DNA from: Saccharothrix espanaensis DSM 44229
Lineage (GTDB): Bacteria; Actinomycetota; Actinomycetes; Mycobacteriales; Pseudonocardiaceae
DNA length: 64,000 bases
Assembly (NCBI RefSeq): GCF_000328705.1
Contig: NC_019673.1
Coordinates: forward strand, 2,480,001 to 2,544,000
Direction: 5' to 3'
Below are positions 10,201 through 19,646 of this stretch, piece by piece. Position 1 is the stretch's first letter, and every line of letters begins with the position of its first letter. The translations under genes and the position numbers were made by a program. Under the pieces are notes generated by a model. That model searched no databases and had not been told where the DNA came from. It saw nothing but the letters and a program-made list of their open reading frames with translations.

Positions 10201-10668
10201 GTTTCGCTCGGTGTCGCCTGGGACCCGTGGCGGGGCCGGTGGGAGGTGCCCGCTGAGGCCGGCCGCTACGAACTCGCGCTCACCGCGTCCCGTGGCGCAC
10301 CCCAACTGGAGTTGTCGACGAGCGTCCAGACGACGTGGGGCTTCACCAGCGACGGCGCGACCGCGCGACCGCCGCTGCTCCAGGTGGGCTACAACCTCCA
10401 GCTGGACGTCCGCAACAGCGCACGGGCGGGCACACCGCTGCCGGTCAAGTTCACCGTGACCCGGCAGGCCGGGGCGGGCAAGGCGACCGTGCGGGAGGTC
10501 GAAGCGTTCGCGTCGTTCGACGACGGGCAGAACTGGGTCCCGGTCCGGTCCGTCGTGCCGCGCGGCGGCAAGCCCGGTGACCACGTGTCGCTGCGGGTGG
10601 TCGCGTCCGACACGGACGGCAACACGGTCGACCAGACCGTGCTCAGGGCGTACCGGCTCCGGGCGTGA
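7210..10668 (+). CDS. Large secreted S8 subtilisin-family serine protease
   Basis: 1152 residues from GTG at 7210 with GGGGAGG 4-10 nt upstream. The signal peptide ends near VVAQA-AP. The catalytic triad is visible: Asp183 in VAVLDTGYD, His214 in DGHGTHVAAT, Ser385 in GTSMAAPHVAG, with oxyanion Asn in VVAAGNS. About 160 residues of prodomain precede it. The long C-terminal part includes Fn3-like beta segments and a PA-like region (LVVTDLGADDIYTVAQQLKD). All active-site residues are intact, so an active extracellular endoprotease is likely. It is divergent from the SARP regulator and ends at a strong hairpin. Confidence 0.92.
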   Translation: MHRARWVAAAVLAAGLLSPVVAQAAPVIAPQDATITLITGDKVVVDGEGALVRVEGRPGARFVRYVRDDHQYVVPEDALDAVAQDRLDRRFFDITALRDFGYDDARTDRIPLLTNGLRAASAIPKAEAARRWAERATGALGADKLWLDGKARVALDQSVPMVGAPGAWQAGFDGGGVTVAVLDTGYDQEHPELRGVVTAAKDFTGEGIQDNDGHGTHVAATVAGRGGRYTGVAKGANLAVGRVCGAFDCPESAVIAGMEWAAREVGAKVVNLSLGGDQSDGSDPLSQAVDRLTAETGALFVVAAGNSYTYRKVSGPAAADEALAVANLTKQGALAESSSRGPRYGDYAVKPDIAAPGTDIVAARAKDTLPGQAVDELHARLTGTSMAAPHVAGAAAILAQRNPTWTARELKAQLMASAQGVADSADHVGTGLLDVRRAVEQGVRADVGSLSFGLLEWPHTNVFEKTVTYRNDGDQPVTLELRHDLGADFTVPSNVVVPAHGTAPVVVRLDPAKGNGMFFGHVKASAPGIALTTAVGAYVQEERHALTAKVTGRDGKPPLNEHLLVVDLNSGQSSVLLLDADGVGTVRLPVSDYAVLGRVEQYSALPSWYAPVSITDVAGKVSLGRDVTVELKAGDAKPIEVDLADDRVRPLHRDVDLSVPMTPSKNSGVGSSVEGSTPVYGLAFGDPLPQLTYATTVKAAQPRVSLREFGFPVRYADSSPYLAPGAHKLRTAKRDGDVKGALVVTDLGADDIYTVAQQLKDAGAAAVLLLGPLPLPGEPPTALPVLSAADHAAADLVRQIGRQVTIAAVDTSPVSYNLFYPEQGALPAGRTYRVERRDLAEVRAEYRSSGADGLVRQRLYPMRSGVAARNLAAVMDEALVAPASRTEYYSAGGGIGWYQEGFVGRMFGTDARDPLVGVWSDVEPATFAPGRRYQRTWGAAVGAPRFDTTTVVSWATGGGVSRVGNRIEAAVSPFATSRAVESWVRTGFGTMELKRDGVSLGVAWDPWRGRWEVPAEAGRYELALTASRGAPQLELSTSVQTTWGFTSDGATARPPLLQVGYNLQLDVRNSARAGTPLPVKFTVTRQAGAGKATVREVEAFASFDDGQNWVPVRSVVPRGGKPGDHVSLRVVASDTDGNTVDQTVLRAYRLRA

Positions 10669-10673
10669 CGCGC

Positions 10674-10705
10674 GCCGGTGGGGGCCGTGACAGGCCCCCA
10701 CCGGC
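10674..10705 (+). terminator. Hairpin terminator after the large subtilisin gene
   Basis: Perfect 13-bp arms (10674-10686 and 10693-10705) with loop GTGACA, starting 5 bp after the stop codon. Confidence 0.85.
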
Positions 10706-10749
10706 CACTTTCCTGGCGTCGCGCCGGCCGACTCTGACAGACTCGCGGC

Positions 10750-11196
10750 GTGAGAAGCATGCTCCGCGTGGGGACGGTAGTGCTGCTGCTCGGTGTGCTG
10801 TCGGCGTGCATCGTGCACGGCACCAAGGGACGGGCCGCCGCGTACACCAGGTGCATGCGCGACAACGGCATCCAGTTGACCGAGGCGATCGTCCGCTCCG
10901 ACGGCACGGCCAAGATCGGCACCTTCCCGCCGGACACCGACGCGGAGCGGTTGAACGCGGCTCGCGGCGCGTGCCGCAAGCACGCGCCGAAGAGCTACAC
11001 GAACCGCCAAGACCCCCGCGCCAAGGTCAACAACCGGAAGCAGGGCGTGTGCCTGCGCAAGCGCGGTGTGCCGGGCGGACTCCGCCGCGCGCTGGGTTCC
11101 GGCTACCGGTTCAACCCGGAGTGGCGGGAGGCGGTCATCCTCTGCGGCGACGCTTACACCTACCTCGAGCCAGGGCACGACGGCGTCGGCAACTGA
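10750..11196 (+). CDS. Small secreted lipoprotein, function unknown
   Basis: 148 residues from GTG at 10750. A lipoprotein signal peptide ends in the lipobox LSAC (Cys20), so it is likely anchored outside the membrane. The mature part is basic and contains five further Cys (RCMRDNG, GACRKHAPKSY, GVCLRKRG, ILCGDAY), suggesting disulfides. The N-terminal 'AAAYTRCMRDNGIQ' pattern recalls small actinobacterial lipoproteins of unknown role. It follows the subtilisin terminator, so it probably has its own promoter, and it converges with the HAF-like gene. Confidence 0.65.
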   Translation: MRSMLRVGTVVLLLGVLSACIVHGTKGRAAAYTRCMRDNGIQLTEAIVRSDGTAKIGTFPPDTDAERLNAARGACRKHAPKSYTNRQDPRAKVNNRKQGVCLRKRGVPGGLRRALGSGYRFNPEWREAVILCGDAYTYLEPGHDGVGN

Positions 11197-11223
11197 GCCC
11201 CCGCGCCTCGGCCGGTGGCACGC

Positions 11224-12285
11224 TCAGCCGCACCGCCACAGCGTCGGGCTGGGGTAGGACGCCGAGCCGACCACGCTGCGCCCGCCGATGGTGCCGTTGT
11301 CGGCCGAGACCTCGACGCTCGGCTTGGCGGTCAGCCTCGCCGTCACGGTGTTGAGCTGCCACACCGCGTAGCTGCCCGCAGTGGACTCCGACCAGCCGAC
11401 CGCCTGGCCCGAGCGGTTGATCGACGACAGGTCGGCGCTGGTCGCCGGACGGGACGGGGTGCCGTTCTGGTCCCACAGCACGCCTTTGCCGTCGTACCCG
11501 GACGCCGGGTAGGTCTCGCCGACCACGCGGCCGTTGGCCAACCCGTTGCCCCGCACGGTGGTCGTGTCCGGCGGGTTGACGAGCTTGCGGGCCGTGCCCG
11601 ACTTCCACAGGTACAGGGCGGTGGCGCCGTAGGACTTCTCGCGCGTCGGGTAGTGCTCGACCAGGACCGTGCCGTCCTGGTCGATCGCGGTGGCCTTCGC
11701 CTGCCCGGCGGACGGCAGCCCGGTCAGCTTGACCGGCGCGGAACCGTTGGCGGGCCACAGGACCGGCGTGTAGACCGGGTGCGGCGCGGTGTCCGGCGGG
11801 ACGCTCTGCGCGCTGCCGACGACGTCGCCGCTGTCGTTGATCCCCTCGGCCCGCGCGCCGGTCGCGCCGGCGGGCAGCGGCAACGCCTCCAGCCGGCCGT
11901 TGTTCGAGCGGAACGCCTTGGGCCCGGCCGCCCACCCGACCACCGTGCCGTGCCGGTTCACCCCGGTCACCACGACGTCGCTGCCCGCGCCCGCGAGCTG
12001 CCCGAGGTCGGTGACCTGGCCGTTGGACCAGCGCAGCGCGCGGGCGCTGTAGGACCAGCCGCTCTTCACGACGTAGCCGTAGCCCGCGTAGCCCCCGACG
12101 CTGTCGGCGGCCGTGACGGAGCCGCCGGGCAGCCCCGCCGGCAGGGGCAGGTAGCTCGCCGTGCACGTCGCCGCGGACCCGGACCCTGACGCGGACCCGG
12201 ACGGCGCGGCGGACGTGGATGGGGTGGTGAACGCGGCGATCAGGACGGCCGCGAGAGCCGCGGCGGCGGTGCGCTGGAGGGTCAT
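11224..12285 (-). CDS. Secreted HAF-repeat-like protein
   Basis: 353 residues with a signal peptide (LAAVLIAAFTTPSTSA) and a low-complexity Ser/Gly linker. The body consists of repeats of the HAF kind, each with an I/V-N-x-x-G-x-V-V-G core: VTGVNRHGTVVGWAAG, AEGINDSGDVVGSAQ, LSSINRSGQAVGWSES, plus diverged copies (ATAIDQDGTVLVEHY). Such repeats form propeller-like surfaces in extracellular proteins of unknown function. It is transcribed alone, with a divergent membrane-protein gene upstream. Confidence 0.7.
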   Translation of the reverse strand: MTLQRTAAAALAAVLIAAFTTPSTSAAPSGSASGSGSAATCTASYLPLPAGLPGGSVTAADSVGGYAGYGYVVKSGWSYSARALRWSNGQVTDLGQLAGAGSDVVVTGVNRHGTVVGWAAGPKAFRSNNGRLEALPLPAGATGARAEGINDSGDVVGSAQSVPPDTAPHPVYTPVLWPANGSAPVKLTGLPSAGQAKATAIDQDGTVLVEHYPTREKSYGATALYLWKSGTARKLVNPPDTTTVRGNGLANGRVVGETYPASGYDGKGVLWDQNGTPSRPATSADLSSINRSGQAVGWSESTAGSYAVWQLNTVTARLTAKPSVEVSADNGTIGGRSVVGSASYPSPTLWRCG

Positions 12286-12519
12286 GGTGCTCCTCGGGAG
12301 GTGGTGAACTCAGACCGGATCACCGTCTGGCCGCTGCCTGACCGCCGGCTGACCGCCCGCTGATCGACCCCCGGTGACCAGCCCGTCGCGGGCCGTCGCC
12401 GGGGTTGGCGCACAGGTGAGGAACCCGCGGGTGCGCTGCCCGGCGTTGGCTAGGGTGGCCGGGTCGGCGTGAGCCTTTCGGGCCGGCAGCCGCAGACGTG
12501 CCCCGGGGGACGAGTACCG

Positions 12520-13053
12520 ATGCTGACCGAGTTCCTGCGCGACCAGTGCTTCACCACGGCCTGGTTCGGGCTGATGGCCTTCGTGTGGTTCGGGTGGTCC
12601 CAAGAGGACCCGCCGCGCGCGTGGCGGGTCCGGCTCGGCGTCGGCTCGGGGCTCGGCGTCGCCTTCGCCGCCGGGTTCGGCGTCCTGACCGCGCTGAACT
12701 GGAGCCAGCCGACCGCGTTGCAGGGCAAGTACGTCTGGTTCGGCGTGCTGGTCGCGGCCGAGGTCGTGCTGGCCGGGCTCGGCTGCCTGCTGCTGGCGCG
12801 GCGCGGGCAGTCGCGGTGGATGGCCTGGTGGGTGGCGGTCGTCGTGGCGGTGCACTTCCTGCCGTTGGCACTGTTCCTGAGCGATTTCGGCGTGGCCGCC
12901 GTGGGCGTCGCGCAGCTGGCCGCGCTCGGGTGGGCCGTGCCCCGGCTGCGCGCGGTCACCACCACCAGCAGTCGCCTGGCCGGGCCGATCATGGGCGTGA
13001 GCCTGCTGATCAGCGCGGTGATCGGCGCGGCGCTCGCGCTGCCGAACCTCTGA
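12520..13053 (+). CDS. Multi-pass membrane protein, function unknown
   Basis: 177 residues from ATG at 12520, chosen because GGGGGA lies about 9 nt upstream; the frame is open to a GTG at 12469. Roughly five hydrophobic segments are seen (TTAWFGLMAFVWFGW, LGVAFAAGFGVLTAL, YVWFGVLVAAEVVLAGLGCL, MAWWVAVVVAVHFLPLALFL, IMGVSLLISAVIGAALAL). This resembles uncharacterised actinobacterial membrane proteins with no assigned activity. Confidence 0.65.
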   Translation: MLTEFLRDQCFTTAWFGLMAFVWFGWSQEDPPRAWRVRLGVGSGLGVAFAAGFGVLTALNWSQPTALQGKYVWFGVLVAAEVVLAGLGCLLLARRGQSRWMAWWVAVVVAVHFLPLALFLSDFGVAAVGVAQLAALGWAVPRLRAVTTTSSRLAGPIMGVSLLISAVIGAALALPNL

Positions 13054-13289
13054 ACGGCTGTTCGGGAACCTTCGTCATCTGCCCGACCAGCCCTGGCTCA
13101 CCGGACGGGGTGGACGTTCCGTTGGACACCGCCGCCGGCCGCGACAAACGCACCGCCCGCTCCCTGCTGCGCCGCGTCCGCGACCGCGTGGGCGGGCGAC
13201 TCTCACCGGCGTAGTTCCTCAACAGCCACCGAAACGGCACGCCGTCGAAAACCCTGACTGTCGCAAACCCCAACGGCCGGTGGGAACAC

Positions 13290-13318
13290 GAACGGCCCCG
13301 GGGAGACCGGGGCCGTTC
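13290..13318 (-). terminator. Strong hairpin after the P-domain subtilisin gene
   Basis: Perfect 12-bp arms (13290-13301 and 13307-13318) with loop GGAGA, 19 bp beyond the stop of the minus-strand protease gene ending at 13337. Confidence 0.85.
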
Positions 13319-13336
13319 GCGGCAGGGGCACAGGGG

Positions 13337-15238
13337 TCAGAGGGTCAGCGACCAGCTGTCGACCGTGCCGGTGTCCTTCGCCGCCGCGTCCTGCACCCGC
13401 AGCTTCCAGGTGCCCGCGCGGGACTCCGTCGACAGGTCCACCGCGACCGAGCCGGTCACGTTGTCGGCGCTGTCGTTCGCGTCGGCGTTCTTGATCCGGT
13501 ACGCGCTGCCGTCCGGCGCGATCAGGTCGATGACCAGGTCGCCCCGGTAGGTGTGCAGGATCGACAACGCCACCGAGCCGGTGGCCGACGCGGTGCCGGT
13601 GCAGGTGCTCGCGATGGAGCTCTCCACCGTGCTGTTGTCGGCGATCGCCACGTCCGTGCCGTTGGACAGCGTCGCGCAGGTCGTGCCGCCGCCCAGGGTG
13701 GCGCCGGACTTCAGCGTCCACGTGTCGAGCCGGCCGGTGTCGTTGGTCTCGACGTCCTGCACGCGCAGCTTCCACGTGCCCGCCGCGGCCTTGCCGGCCA
13801 GGTTCACCGAGAACGTCTTCACCAGGTTGTCGGCGTCGCCGCCGGCCTTGTCGTGCAGCACGTACGCGGCACCGTCCGGCCCGATCAGCGAGACCACCAG
13901 GTCACCGATGTAGGTGTGCGGGATGGTCACGTCGACGGTCGCGCTCGCCGACGCCGTGCCGCACCGCGCGTCCAGGGTGATCGGGCTCTCCACGGTCGCG
14001 TTGTCGTTGACCGTGTAGTCCGTGTCGTTGCGCCCCTCGCAGCCGGTGGGCGGCGGCGTGGTGCCGTTCATGAACGCGGTGTACAGCAACCGGTTCGGGG
14101 AGCTGCCGATGCCGGTCAGCTTGCCCGGCGTGGAGTTGGTGACCAGCGCGTCGCGCACGGCCGCCGGGGTCGCCGACGGGTTCTGCCCCAGGTACAGCGC
14201 CGCCGCGCCCGCCACGTGCGGGGACGCCATCGACGTGCCGGTCATGGTCGCCGAGCCGGTGGTGCCGGTGTGCGACGCCGAGACGATGTTCTCGCCCGGC
14301 GCGAACAGGTCCAGGCACGTGCCGTGGTTGCTGGACGAGGACCGGGCGTCGTTCCGGTTCGAGTTGCCGACCGTGACGGCTTCGGGCACGGCCTGCGGGC
14401 TGTAGTAGCAAGCGTCGTCGGTCGAGTTCCCCGCCGCCTGCACGAACTGGACGCCACTGGCGATCAGCGCCTTCACCGCGTTGTCCACGGCGACGCCCGT
14501 GCACCGCTGCGAGCAGCCGATGCTGTAGTTGACGACGGCGGGCTTGACCCCGTTCGCCTTGACCCAGTCGATACCCGCGATGATGTCGTCGTTCGAGCCG
14601 GAGCCCCCGCAGTCGAGCACGCGGACCGCGTGCACGGTGGCCTTCTTCGCGATGCCGTAGGACGTGCCGGCGGCCGTGCCCGCGACGTGCGTGCCGTGGC
14701 CGTGGCAGTCCTGCGGGGTGGTGTCGTTGTCCACGATGTCCGCGCCCGCGCCGATCCGGCCGGAGAAGTCGACGTGGTTGGCGTTGATGCCGGTGTCCAG
14801 CACGTACACGTGCGCGCCCTGGCCCGGGTTGGCCGGGTAGCCGAACGAGCTGTTCAACGGCAGGTCGCGCTGGTCGATCCGGTCGTCGCCCCAGTTCGGC
14901 GGGTTGGTCTGGGTGTCCAGGGCGACCACCCGCTGGGCCTGTTCCACCGAGGCCACGTCCGGGTCGCCGGCGACGGCCTTCGCCTGGGCCGGGGTCATCT
15001 CGGCCGAGTAGCCGTTGATGATCTCCAGGTGGTGCCGGACCCGCCCGCCGTGCTTGCCGGTGACCGAGGCCGCCGACCGGGTGCCGCTCTTGAGCTTGAC
15101 GATGTAACGATCCTTGATCGCGCCGGGCGCGTCCGCGCCCAGGATCGTCACGTCTGCGGACGCCGGGACCGCAGCGGTGGCCGTGGCGACCGCTGCGGCG
15201 GCCACCATCACCGCCGCCCGCAAGAGTGTGTTCTTCAT
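13337..15238 (-). CDS. Secreted S8 protease with I9 prodomain and two C-terminal P/Homo B domains
   Basis: 633 residues from ATG at 15236-15238, where the signal peptide [20 protein letters not shown] begins; the open frame above it is not signal-like. An I9-type propeptide ([30 protein letters not shown]) precedes a proteinase K/aqualysin-like catalytic domain: Asp148 in VYVLDTGIN, His181 in GHGTHVAGT, Ser336 in [11 protein letters not shown]. Two tandem proprotein-convertase P domains follow, each ending GTWKLRVQD...D(T/S)WSL. P domains usually stabilise or target such proteases. An active extracellular enzyme is expected. Confidence 0.93.
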   Translation of the reverse strand: MKNTLLRAAVMVAAAAVATATAAVPASADVTILGADAPGAIKDRYIVKLKSGTRSAASVTGKHGGRVRHHLEIINGYSAEMTPAQAKAVAGDPDVASVEQAQRVVALDTQTNPPNWGDDRIDQRDLPLNSSFGYPANPGQGAHVYVLDTGINANHVDFSGRIGAGADIVDNDTTPQDCHGHGTHVAGTAAGTSYGIAKKATVHAVRVLDCGGSGSNDDIIAGIDWVKANGVKPAVVNYSIGCSQRCTGVAVDNAVKALIASGVQFVQAAGNSTDDACYYSPQAVPEAVTVGNSNRNDARSSSSNHGTCLDLFAPGENIVSASHTGTTGSATMTGTSMASPHVAGAAALYLGQNPSATPAAVRDALVTNSTPGKLTGIGSSPNRLLYTAFMNGTTPPPTGCEGRNDTDYTVNDNATVESPITLDARCGTASASATVDVTIPHTYIGDLVVSLIGPDGAAYVLHDKAGGDADNLVKTFSVNLAGKAAAGTWKLRVQDVETNDTGRLDTWTLKSGATLGGGTTCATLSNGTDVAIADNSTVESSIASTCTGTASATGSVALSILHTYRGDLVIDLIAPDGSAYRIKNADANDSADNVTGSVAVDLSTESRAGTWKLRVQDAAAKDTGTVDSWSLTL

Positions 15239-15415
15239 TCTTGCCGGATTCCTCACTGTGCAGGGAAGGAGCGCGCACGACCGAACCGGCCGGCGGCCCG
15301 GCTCGACCTCTGAAAATTGTGCGCGCCGGAATACTGCCAGCCCGTTCGTGGTTTGCAAAGGGTCGCGCGGCTTATCCCTGTTAAAGCTTAAACCGGTTCC
15401 CGGCTAACAGTTGAA

Positions 15416-16309
15416 TCACCACTCCCAGCGAATCCCGAACGCGCCCGCGCCCAGGTCGAGCCCAAGCGCGTGCACGGTGTAGGAGTCGTCCCAGGTCAGC
15501 GGGCGCACCAGGTGCCGGTCGCCGATCTCGGAGAACTGCTCGCAGCGGGCCGGCAGCGCCGCCGGGTCGAACCGCACCTCGATCAGCAGTTCCCGGGTGG
15601 GCATCCGCGTGCGCCGCTCGTGATTGGTCGCCGGAACCGTGCCGACTTGCTCGATCTCGTACTCCACGATGATCGTCTCGTGCCGTGCCAACGGGCGCGG
15701 GAATTGCAGTTCCGCGGCCGCCAGGCCGGAATCCTCGTCCCGGTTGAGGGCGACCACGGACAGGTTGCGGGTGGGCACCAGGATCGGCGGCGGCTGGGCG
15801 TCGGCCCAGAACAGCAGCACGATGCTGCTCACGCCGTCCTCCTCGGCCCGCAGGATGTGCCGGGTCCACTGCCGGCGCTCCGCGCGGTCCGGGCCGATCT
15901 CCACCCGGGAGACGATGCTCAGCCGGGTCAGCCGGGTCTCGTCGCGCGGCCCGAGGCCGTCCAGCGCGCGGTGCCGCGACCGGGCGTCCGGCCACATCTT
16001 CGACATCGGCTCGGCGGTGGGCGTGCGGTGCGCGAGCCGCCCGCGCGGCCGGGGCGCGTCCAGCAGGCCGGCCAGTTCGCCGCCGCGCAGCCCCAGGTAC
16101 CGCTCGACGTTGCGCAGCGCCGCCAGCGACACCGCCCGCTCGGGCTGGCTGCGCCCGGACTGCCAGTAGCTCAGGGTGGCGAGGCTGACCGGGGTCCCCT
16201 GCCCGCGCAGGTGGTCGGCCAGCCGTTCCAGGGTCGCGCCGCGCTGCCGGATGGCCCGCCGCAGCAGTTCGGCGAACGGGCTCAGGCGGGTACCGGCCGA
16301 CTCTGGCAC
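15416..16309 (-). CDS. XRE-type DNA-binding regulator with large C-terminal domain (paralogue 1)
   Basis: 297 residues from GTG at 16307-16309 (weak GGTGG upstream). The N-terminal HTH spans ~15-75 (LAELLRRAIRQRGATLERLADHL, GTPVSLATLSYWQSGRSQPER). The C-terminal ~200 residues are beta-rich, carry TIIVEYEIEQVGTVP, and end FGIRWEW. A clear paralogue at 29699-30589 shares the HTH (GTPVSVAALSSWQSGTNRPER), the order of C-terminal segments, and the ending YGVRWEWT. Both are head-to-head with a secreted metalloprotease gene, here the M36 enzyme at 16586. The C-terminal domain is presumably a sensor; no ligand can be named. Confidence 0.8.
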   Translation of the reverse strand: MPESAGTRLSPFAELLRRAIRQRGATLERLADHLRGQGTPVSLATLSYWQSGRSQPERAVSLAALRNVERYLGLRGGELAGLLDAPRPRGRLAHRTPTAEPMSKMWPDARSRHRALDGLGPRDETRLTRLSIVSRVEIGPDRAERRQWTRHILRAEEDGVSSIVLLFWADAQPPPILVPTRNLSVVALNRDEDSGLAAAELQFPRPLARHETIIVEYEIEQVGTVPATNHERRTRMPTRELLIEVRFDPAALPARCEQFSEIGDRHLVRPLTWDDSYTVHALGLDLGAGAFGIRWEW

Positions 16310-16585
16310 CCACCGGACACTAGTCCGCCCGGTCCACGGATTCCAGCGTCGTCCGGCGCATCCGGCACCGCGCGCGGTGATCGTCCGGGGTGGTCCTGCG
16401 CGGTGATCGTCCGCAGTGGTCGTCGGCAGTGGTCGTCGGGGGCGGGCAAGGGTGCGGACGGCCGTGGTCGAGCCGTGCGAACGGGCCTATCCATCGCCTG
16501 CGCCCAACCGGAAGGCTCGGATCGTCACGGTTCGTCCGACTCGCTCGCCGGGACCTCCCGAGGGCTTGGAGAGAGGCGTTCACAG

Positions 16586-19522
16586 ATGCGGAGACAGGCT
16601 CTCCGGAGGGTCACAGCGCTCGCCGCGACCGGCGTGCTGGTGATCAGTCCACTGGCGGTGGGAACGGCGTCGGGCGCACCCGCCACCCCGCCCGGCGCCG
16701 CGCCCGGCGTCATCGGTGCGTCGGCCGTCCAAGGCGACACCCACGGCGACGGCGACGTCGACAACCGTCCCGGCGCGACACCGCCGACCGACCGGCAGGT
16801 GGCGCTCGCGGGCGACCGGGGCACGACCGTCCGGTGGAACCGCTACGGCGCACCCGCCACCCTGGTCCCGCGCGCCGACGTGCAACGGCGCGACGCGGGG
16901 CAGGACCCGGTGGCGGTCGCGCGCGGCTACCTGGAAGACAACCGCGACCTGTTCGGACTGGCCGCCGGGGCGCCTGCCGCGATGCAGGTCGTGGTCAGCC
17001 GCCCGATGGGGCAGGGCTCGTACGTCATGCTCCGCCAGGATTTCGGCGGCACACCGGCGCTGCTGGACGGACTGGCCACCTTCGGCATCCGGGACGGCGT
17101 CGTGGTCTACCTCAGCTCCACGCTGAGCCCGACCCGCGCCGACCCCGAGCCCGCCACCCTCGCCCCGGACCGGGCGCTGGCCGCCGCGACCGCCGACGCC
17201 GGCCTCGCGAACGCCGCCACGTCCCGGGTCCGGCTGGGCGCGGTGCCCATGCCGGACGGCCCGGCGCGCGCGGCCTACCAGGTCGTCCTGGTCGGCGGCG
17301 ACGAGTCGCACCCGGCCGGCTACACCAGCTACGTCGACGCCCGGACCGGCGCGCTGCTGGTCCGCGAGGACCTCGTGGACCACGACTCGGACAACCCGGA
17401 GTGGGACGTCTTCCCGGCCAACCCGCCGGCCGACTACTCCACCCGCGACAACCGCGTGACGTGGTGCCTGGTCAAGGTGCGCGGCTGTGAACGGGCGGTG
17501 CGCACGGCCGACCGCGGTGCCGCCTGGGACGCCGACGCGACGGGCTCGTCCAAGACCTCGGCGGGCAACTCCGGCCGTGCCACCGAGAAGTGGGACGACC
17601 TGGCCGGCGGCACGGTGGGCACCCGCACCGCCGCCGCCAGCCCGTCGCGCGAGTACACCTACCCGTGGACCAACCAGTGGCACGAGAAGCGCTGCGACCC
17701 GGCGGTGTTCGACACCCCGCAGCAGAACGACATCGACGCCGCGCTGACCAACCTGTTCGCCATGCACAACCGGATGCACGACTGGTCCTACCACCTCGGG
17801 TTCACCGAGGAGACCTGGAACATGCAGGCGGACAACGGAACCCACGGCGGGCTGGGCGGCGACGCCGAGCGCGGCAACGCGCAGGCCGGCGGTCGGGTCG
17901 GCGGCGCGCCGCCGGGCTTCCCGTCGCGCAACAACGCCAACCAGATCACCCCACCCGACGGCGTCGCGCCGACGACGAACATGTACCTGTGGCAGCCGGT
18001 GCCCGGCGCGTTCTACGGCCCGTGCGTCGACGGCGACTACGACATGTCGGTCATCGGGCACGAGTACGGCCACGCGATCAGCGGCCGGCTCATCGCCGGT
18101 CCGGACAGCGGCTGGTCCGGCGCGCAGGCGGGTGCGATGAACGAGTCGCATTCGGACCTGTTCGCGGTGGAGTACCTGTACGAGTACGGTTTCGTGCCGC
18201 GCGGTGACACCCGGTACGTCGTCGGCGGGTACGTCACCGGCGACGCGAAGTCCGGCATCCGCAACTACGACCTGAGCCGAAGCCCGCTCAACTACAGCAA
18301 CGTGGCCTACGACCTGGTCGGCGCGCAGGTGCACGCGGACGGCGAGATCTGGAGCGCCACCAGCTTCGACGTGCGCAAGGCGATGATCGAGCGCTACGGC
18401 AACGGCACGCCCGCGCGGCAGCGGGCGTGCGCCGACGGCAGGCAGCCGGTGGAGGAGTGCCCCGGCAACCGGCGCTGGATCCAGCAGGTGTTCGACTCGT
18501 TGCTGCTCAACGCTTCCGGCGCGGTGAGCTACGTCGACATGCGCGACGCCACGATCGCCGCCAACGAGGTCCGCTTCGGCGGCGCGGACGTCCCGCTGCT
18601 GTGGAACGCCTTCGCCCGGCGCGGCCTGGGCCAGGGCGCGGCCAGCAACGGCCCCAACGACCAGGACCCGACGCCGAGCTTCGCCTCGCCGCACGCCCGC
18701 AACGCCACCCTGCGGCTGGCCCCGAACGACGCCAAGACCCCGGTCCGGCTGTACGTGGGCGACTACGAGGCCCGCTCGACCCCGGTGGCCGACACCGACC
18801 CGGCCACGCCGCTGCCCGACACCGTCCAACTCGCCCCCGGCTCCTACCGCTTCGTGGTCGCCGGTGTGGGTTACGGCAGCACCCGCCTGCGCCGCACGGT
18901 GGAACCCGGCGAACGCGACACGATCCGGCCGCCGAGCACGCGCAACCTGGCGTCCAAGGCGCTCGGCGCGACCGCGGCCGGCGACGGCGTGAACCTCGAC
19001 AAGCTCATCGACGACACCGAGGCGTCCGGCTGGGCGGCGCTCGGCGCGCCGGTCGCGGGCCGGTCGGTCCGGGTCGACCTGGCCGGCACCGAACCGCAGC
19101 GGGTGGGACGCGTGCAGCTCAGCGCGTTGCTGCGCCCGGCGATCGACCCCGATGCCGACCCCGGCACGCAGAGCCGGTTCACCGCGGTGCGGCAGTTCGA
19201 GGTGTTGGCGTGCACCAGCGCGTCCGGCGCGAACTGCGACAGCGCGGCGTCCTACCGGAAGGTGTTCACCAGTCCCGCCAACGCCTTCCCGGCCAACGGC
19301 CCCCGGCCGACCGCCTCGGACCTGACCCTGCGGTCGTTCCACATCCCGCCCACCAAGGCCACCCACCTGATGGTCCGGGTGCTGACCAACCAGTGCACCG
19401 GCGCACCGGAGTACGCCGGCTCGCAGCACAACGACCCGCGCTCGACCAGCGACTGCGCCACCGGCAACCCGGCGGCGGCGCAGGCCGTGCGGATCGCCGA
19501 GTTCCAGGCGTTCCGGAACTGA
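16586..19522 (+). CDS. Secreted M36 (fungalysin-type) zinc metalloprotease
   Basis: 978 residues from ATG at 16586 with GAGAGG ~9 nt upstream; the frame is open far upstream, but the signal peptide (LRRVTALAATGVLVISPLAV) begins here. An FTP-like propeptide (residues ~75-260) is followed by the catalytic domain with the zinc motif HEYGHAIS (His492, Glu493, His496) and a downstream glutamate region MNESHSDLFAVEYLYEYG. The C-terminal ~200 residues form a discoidin/F5-8C-like beta domain (NLASKALGATAAGDGVN, RSVRVDLAG). Secreted endopeptidase. It is divergent from the XRE regulator and followed by a hairpin. Confidence 0.92.
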   Translation: MRRQALRRVTALAATGVLVISPLAVGTASGAPATPPGAAPGVIGASAVQGDTHGDGDVDNRPGATPPTDRQVALAGDRGTTVRWNRYGAPATLVPRADVQRRDAGQDPVAVARGYLEDNRDLFGLAAGAPAAMQVVVSRPMGQGSYVMLRQDFGGTPALLDGLATFGIRDGVVVYLSSTLSPTRADPEPATLAPDRALAAATADAGLANAATSRVRLGAVPMPDGPARAAYQVVLVGGDESHPAGYTSYVDARTGALLVREDLVDHDSDNPEWDVFPANPPADYSTRDNRVTWCLVKVRGCERAVRTADRGAAWDADATGSSKTSAGNSGRATEKWDDLAGGTVGTRTAAASPSREYTYPWTNQWHEKRCDPAVFDTPQQNDIDAALTNLFAMHNRMHDWSYHLGFTEETWNMQADNGTHGGLGGDAERGNAQAGGRVGGAPPGFPSRNNANQITPPDGVAPTTNMYLWQPVPGAFYGPCVDGDYDMSVIGHEYGHAISGRLIAGPDSGWSGAQAGAMNESHSDLFAVEYLYEYGFVPRGDTRYVVGGYVTGDAKSGIRNYDLSRSPLNYSNVAYDLVGAQVHADGEIWSATSFDVRKAMIERYGNGTPARQRACADGRQPVEECPGNRRWIQQVFDSLLLNASGAVSYVDMRDATIAANEVRFGGADVPLLWNAFARRGLGQGAASNGPNDQDPTPSFASPHARNATLRLAPNDAKTPVRLYVGDYEARSTPVADTDPATPLPDTVQLAPGSYRFVVAGVGYGSTRLRRTVEPGERDTIRPPSTRNLASKALGATAAGDGVNLDKLIDDTEASGWAALGAPVAGRSVRVDLAGTEPQRVGRVQLSALLRPAIDPDADPGTQSRFTAVRQFEVLACTSASGANCDSAASYRKVFTSPANAFPANGPRPTASDLTLRSFHIPPTKATHLMVRVLTNQCTGAPEYAGSQHNDPRSTSDCATGNPAAAQAVRIAEFQAFRN

Positions 19523-19529
19523 TCGACGC

Positions 19530-19570
19530 GCACGCCGTCCGGGTGCTCTCGACGCACGCGGACGGCGTGC
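19530..19570 (+). terminator. Hairpin after the M36 protease gene
   Basis: Perfect 12-bp arms (19530-19541 and 19559-19570) with a 17-nt loop, beginning 7 bp after the stop. Confidence 0.65.
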
Positions 19571-19646
19571 GTCTCGCCGTGCTTGACGGTGTGTAGTCGA
19601 TCGTTCTACGTTCGGTGGCGGCCGGCTGTCGAACTCCGGAGGCGTG

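Noticed and set aside
7255-11178. A 1307-codon open frame on the minus strand
   Set aside because: It is antisense to the S8 protease and lipoprotein genes; His/Arg/Val-rich noise typical of high-GC shadow frames.
16361-16456. Tandem array of 12-13 bp GTGATCGTCCG/GTGGTCGTCGG units before the M36 gene
   Set aside because: Copies are few and degenerate, with no consistent spacing; could be simple GC-rich drift, so not listed as a regulatory array.
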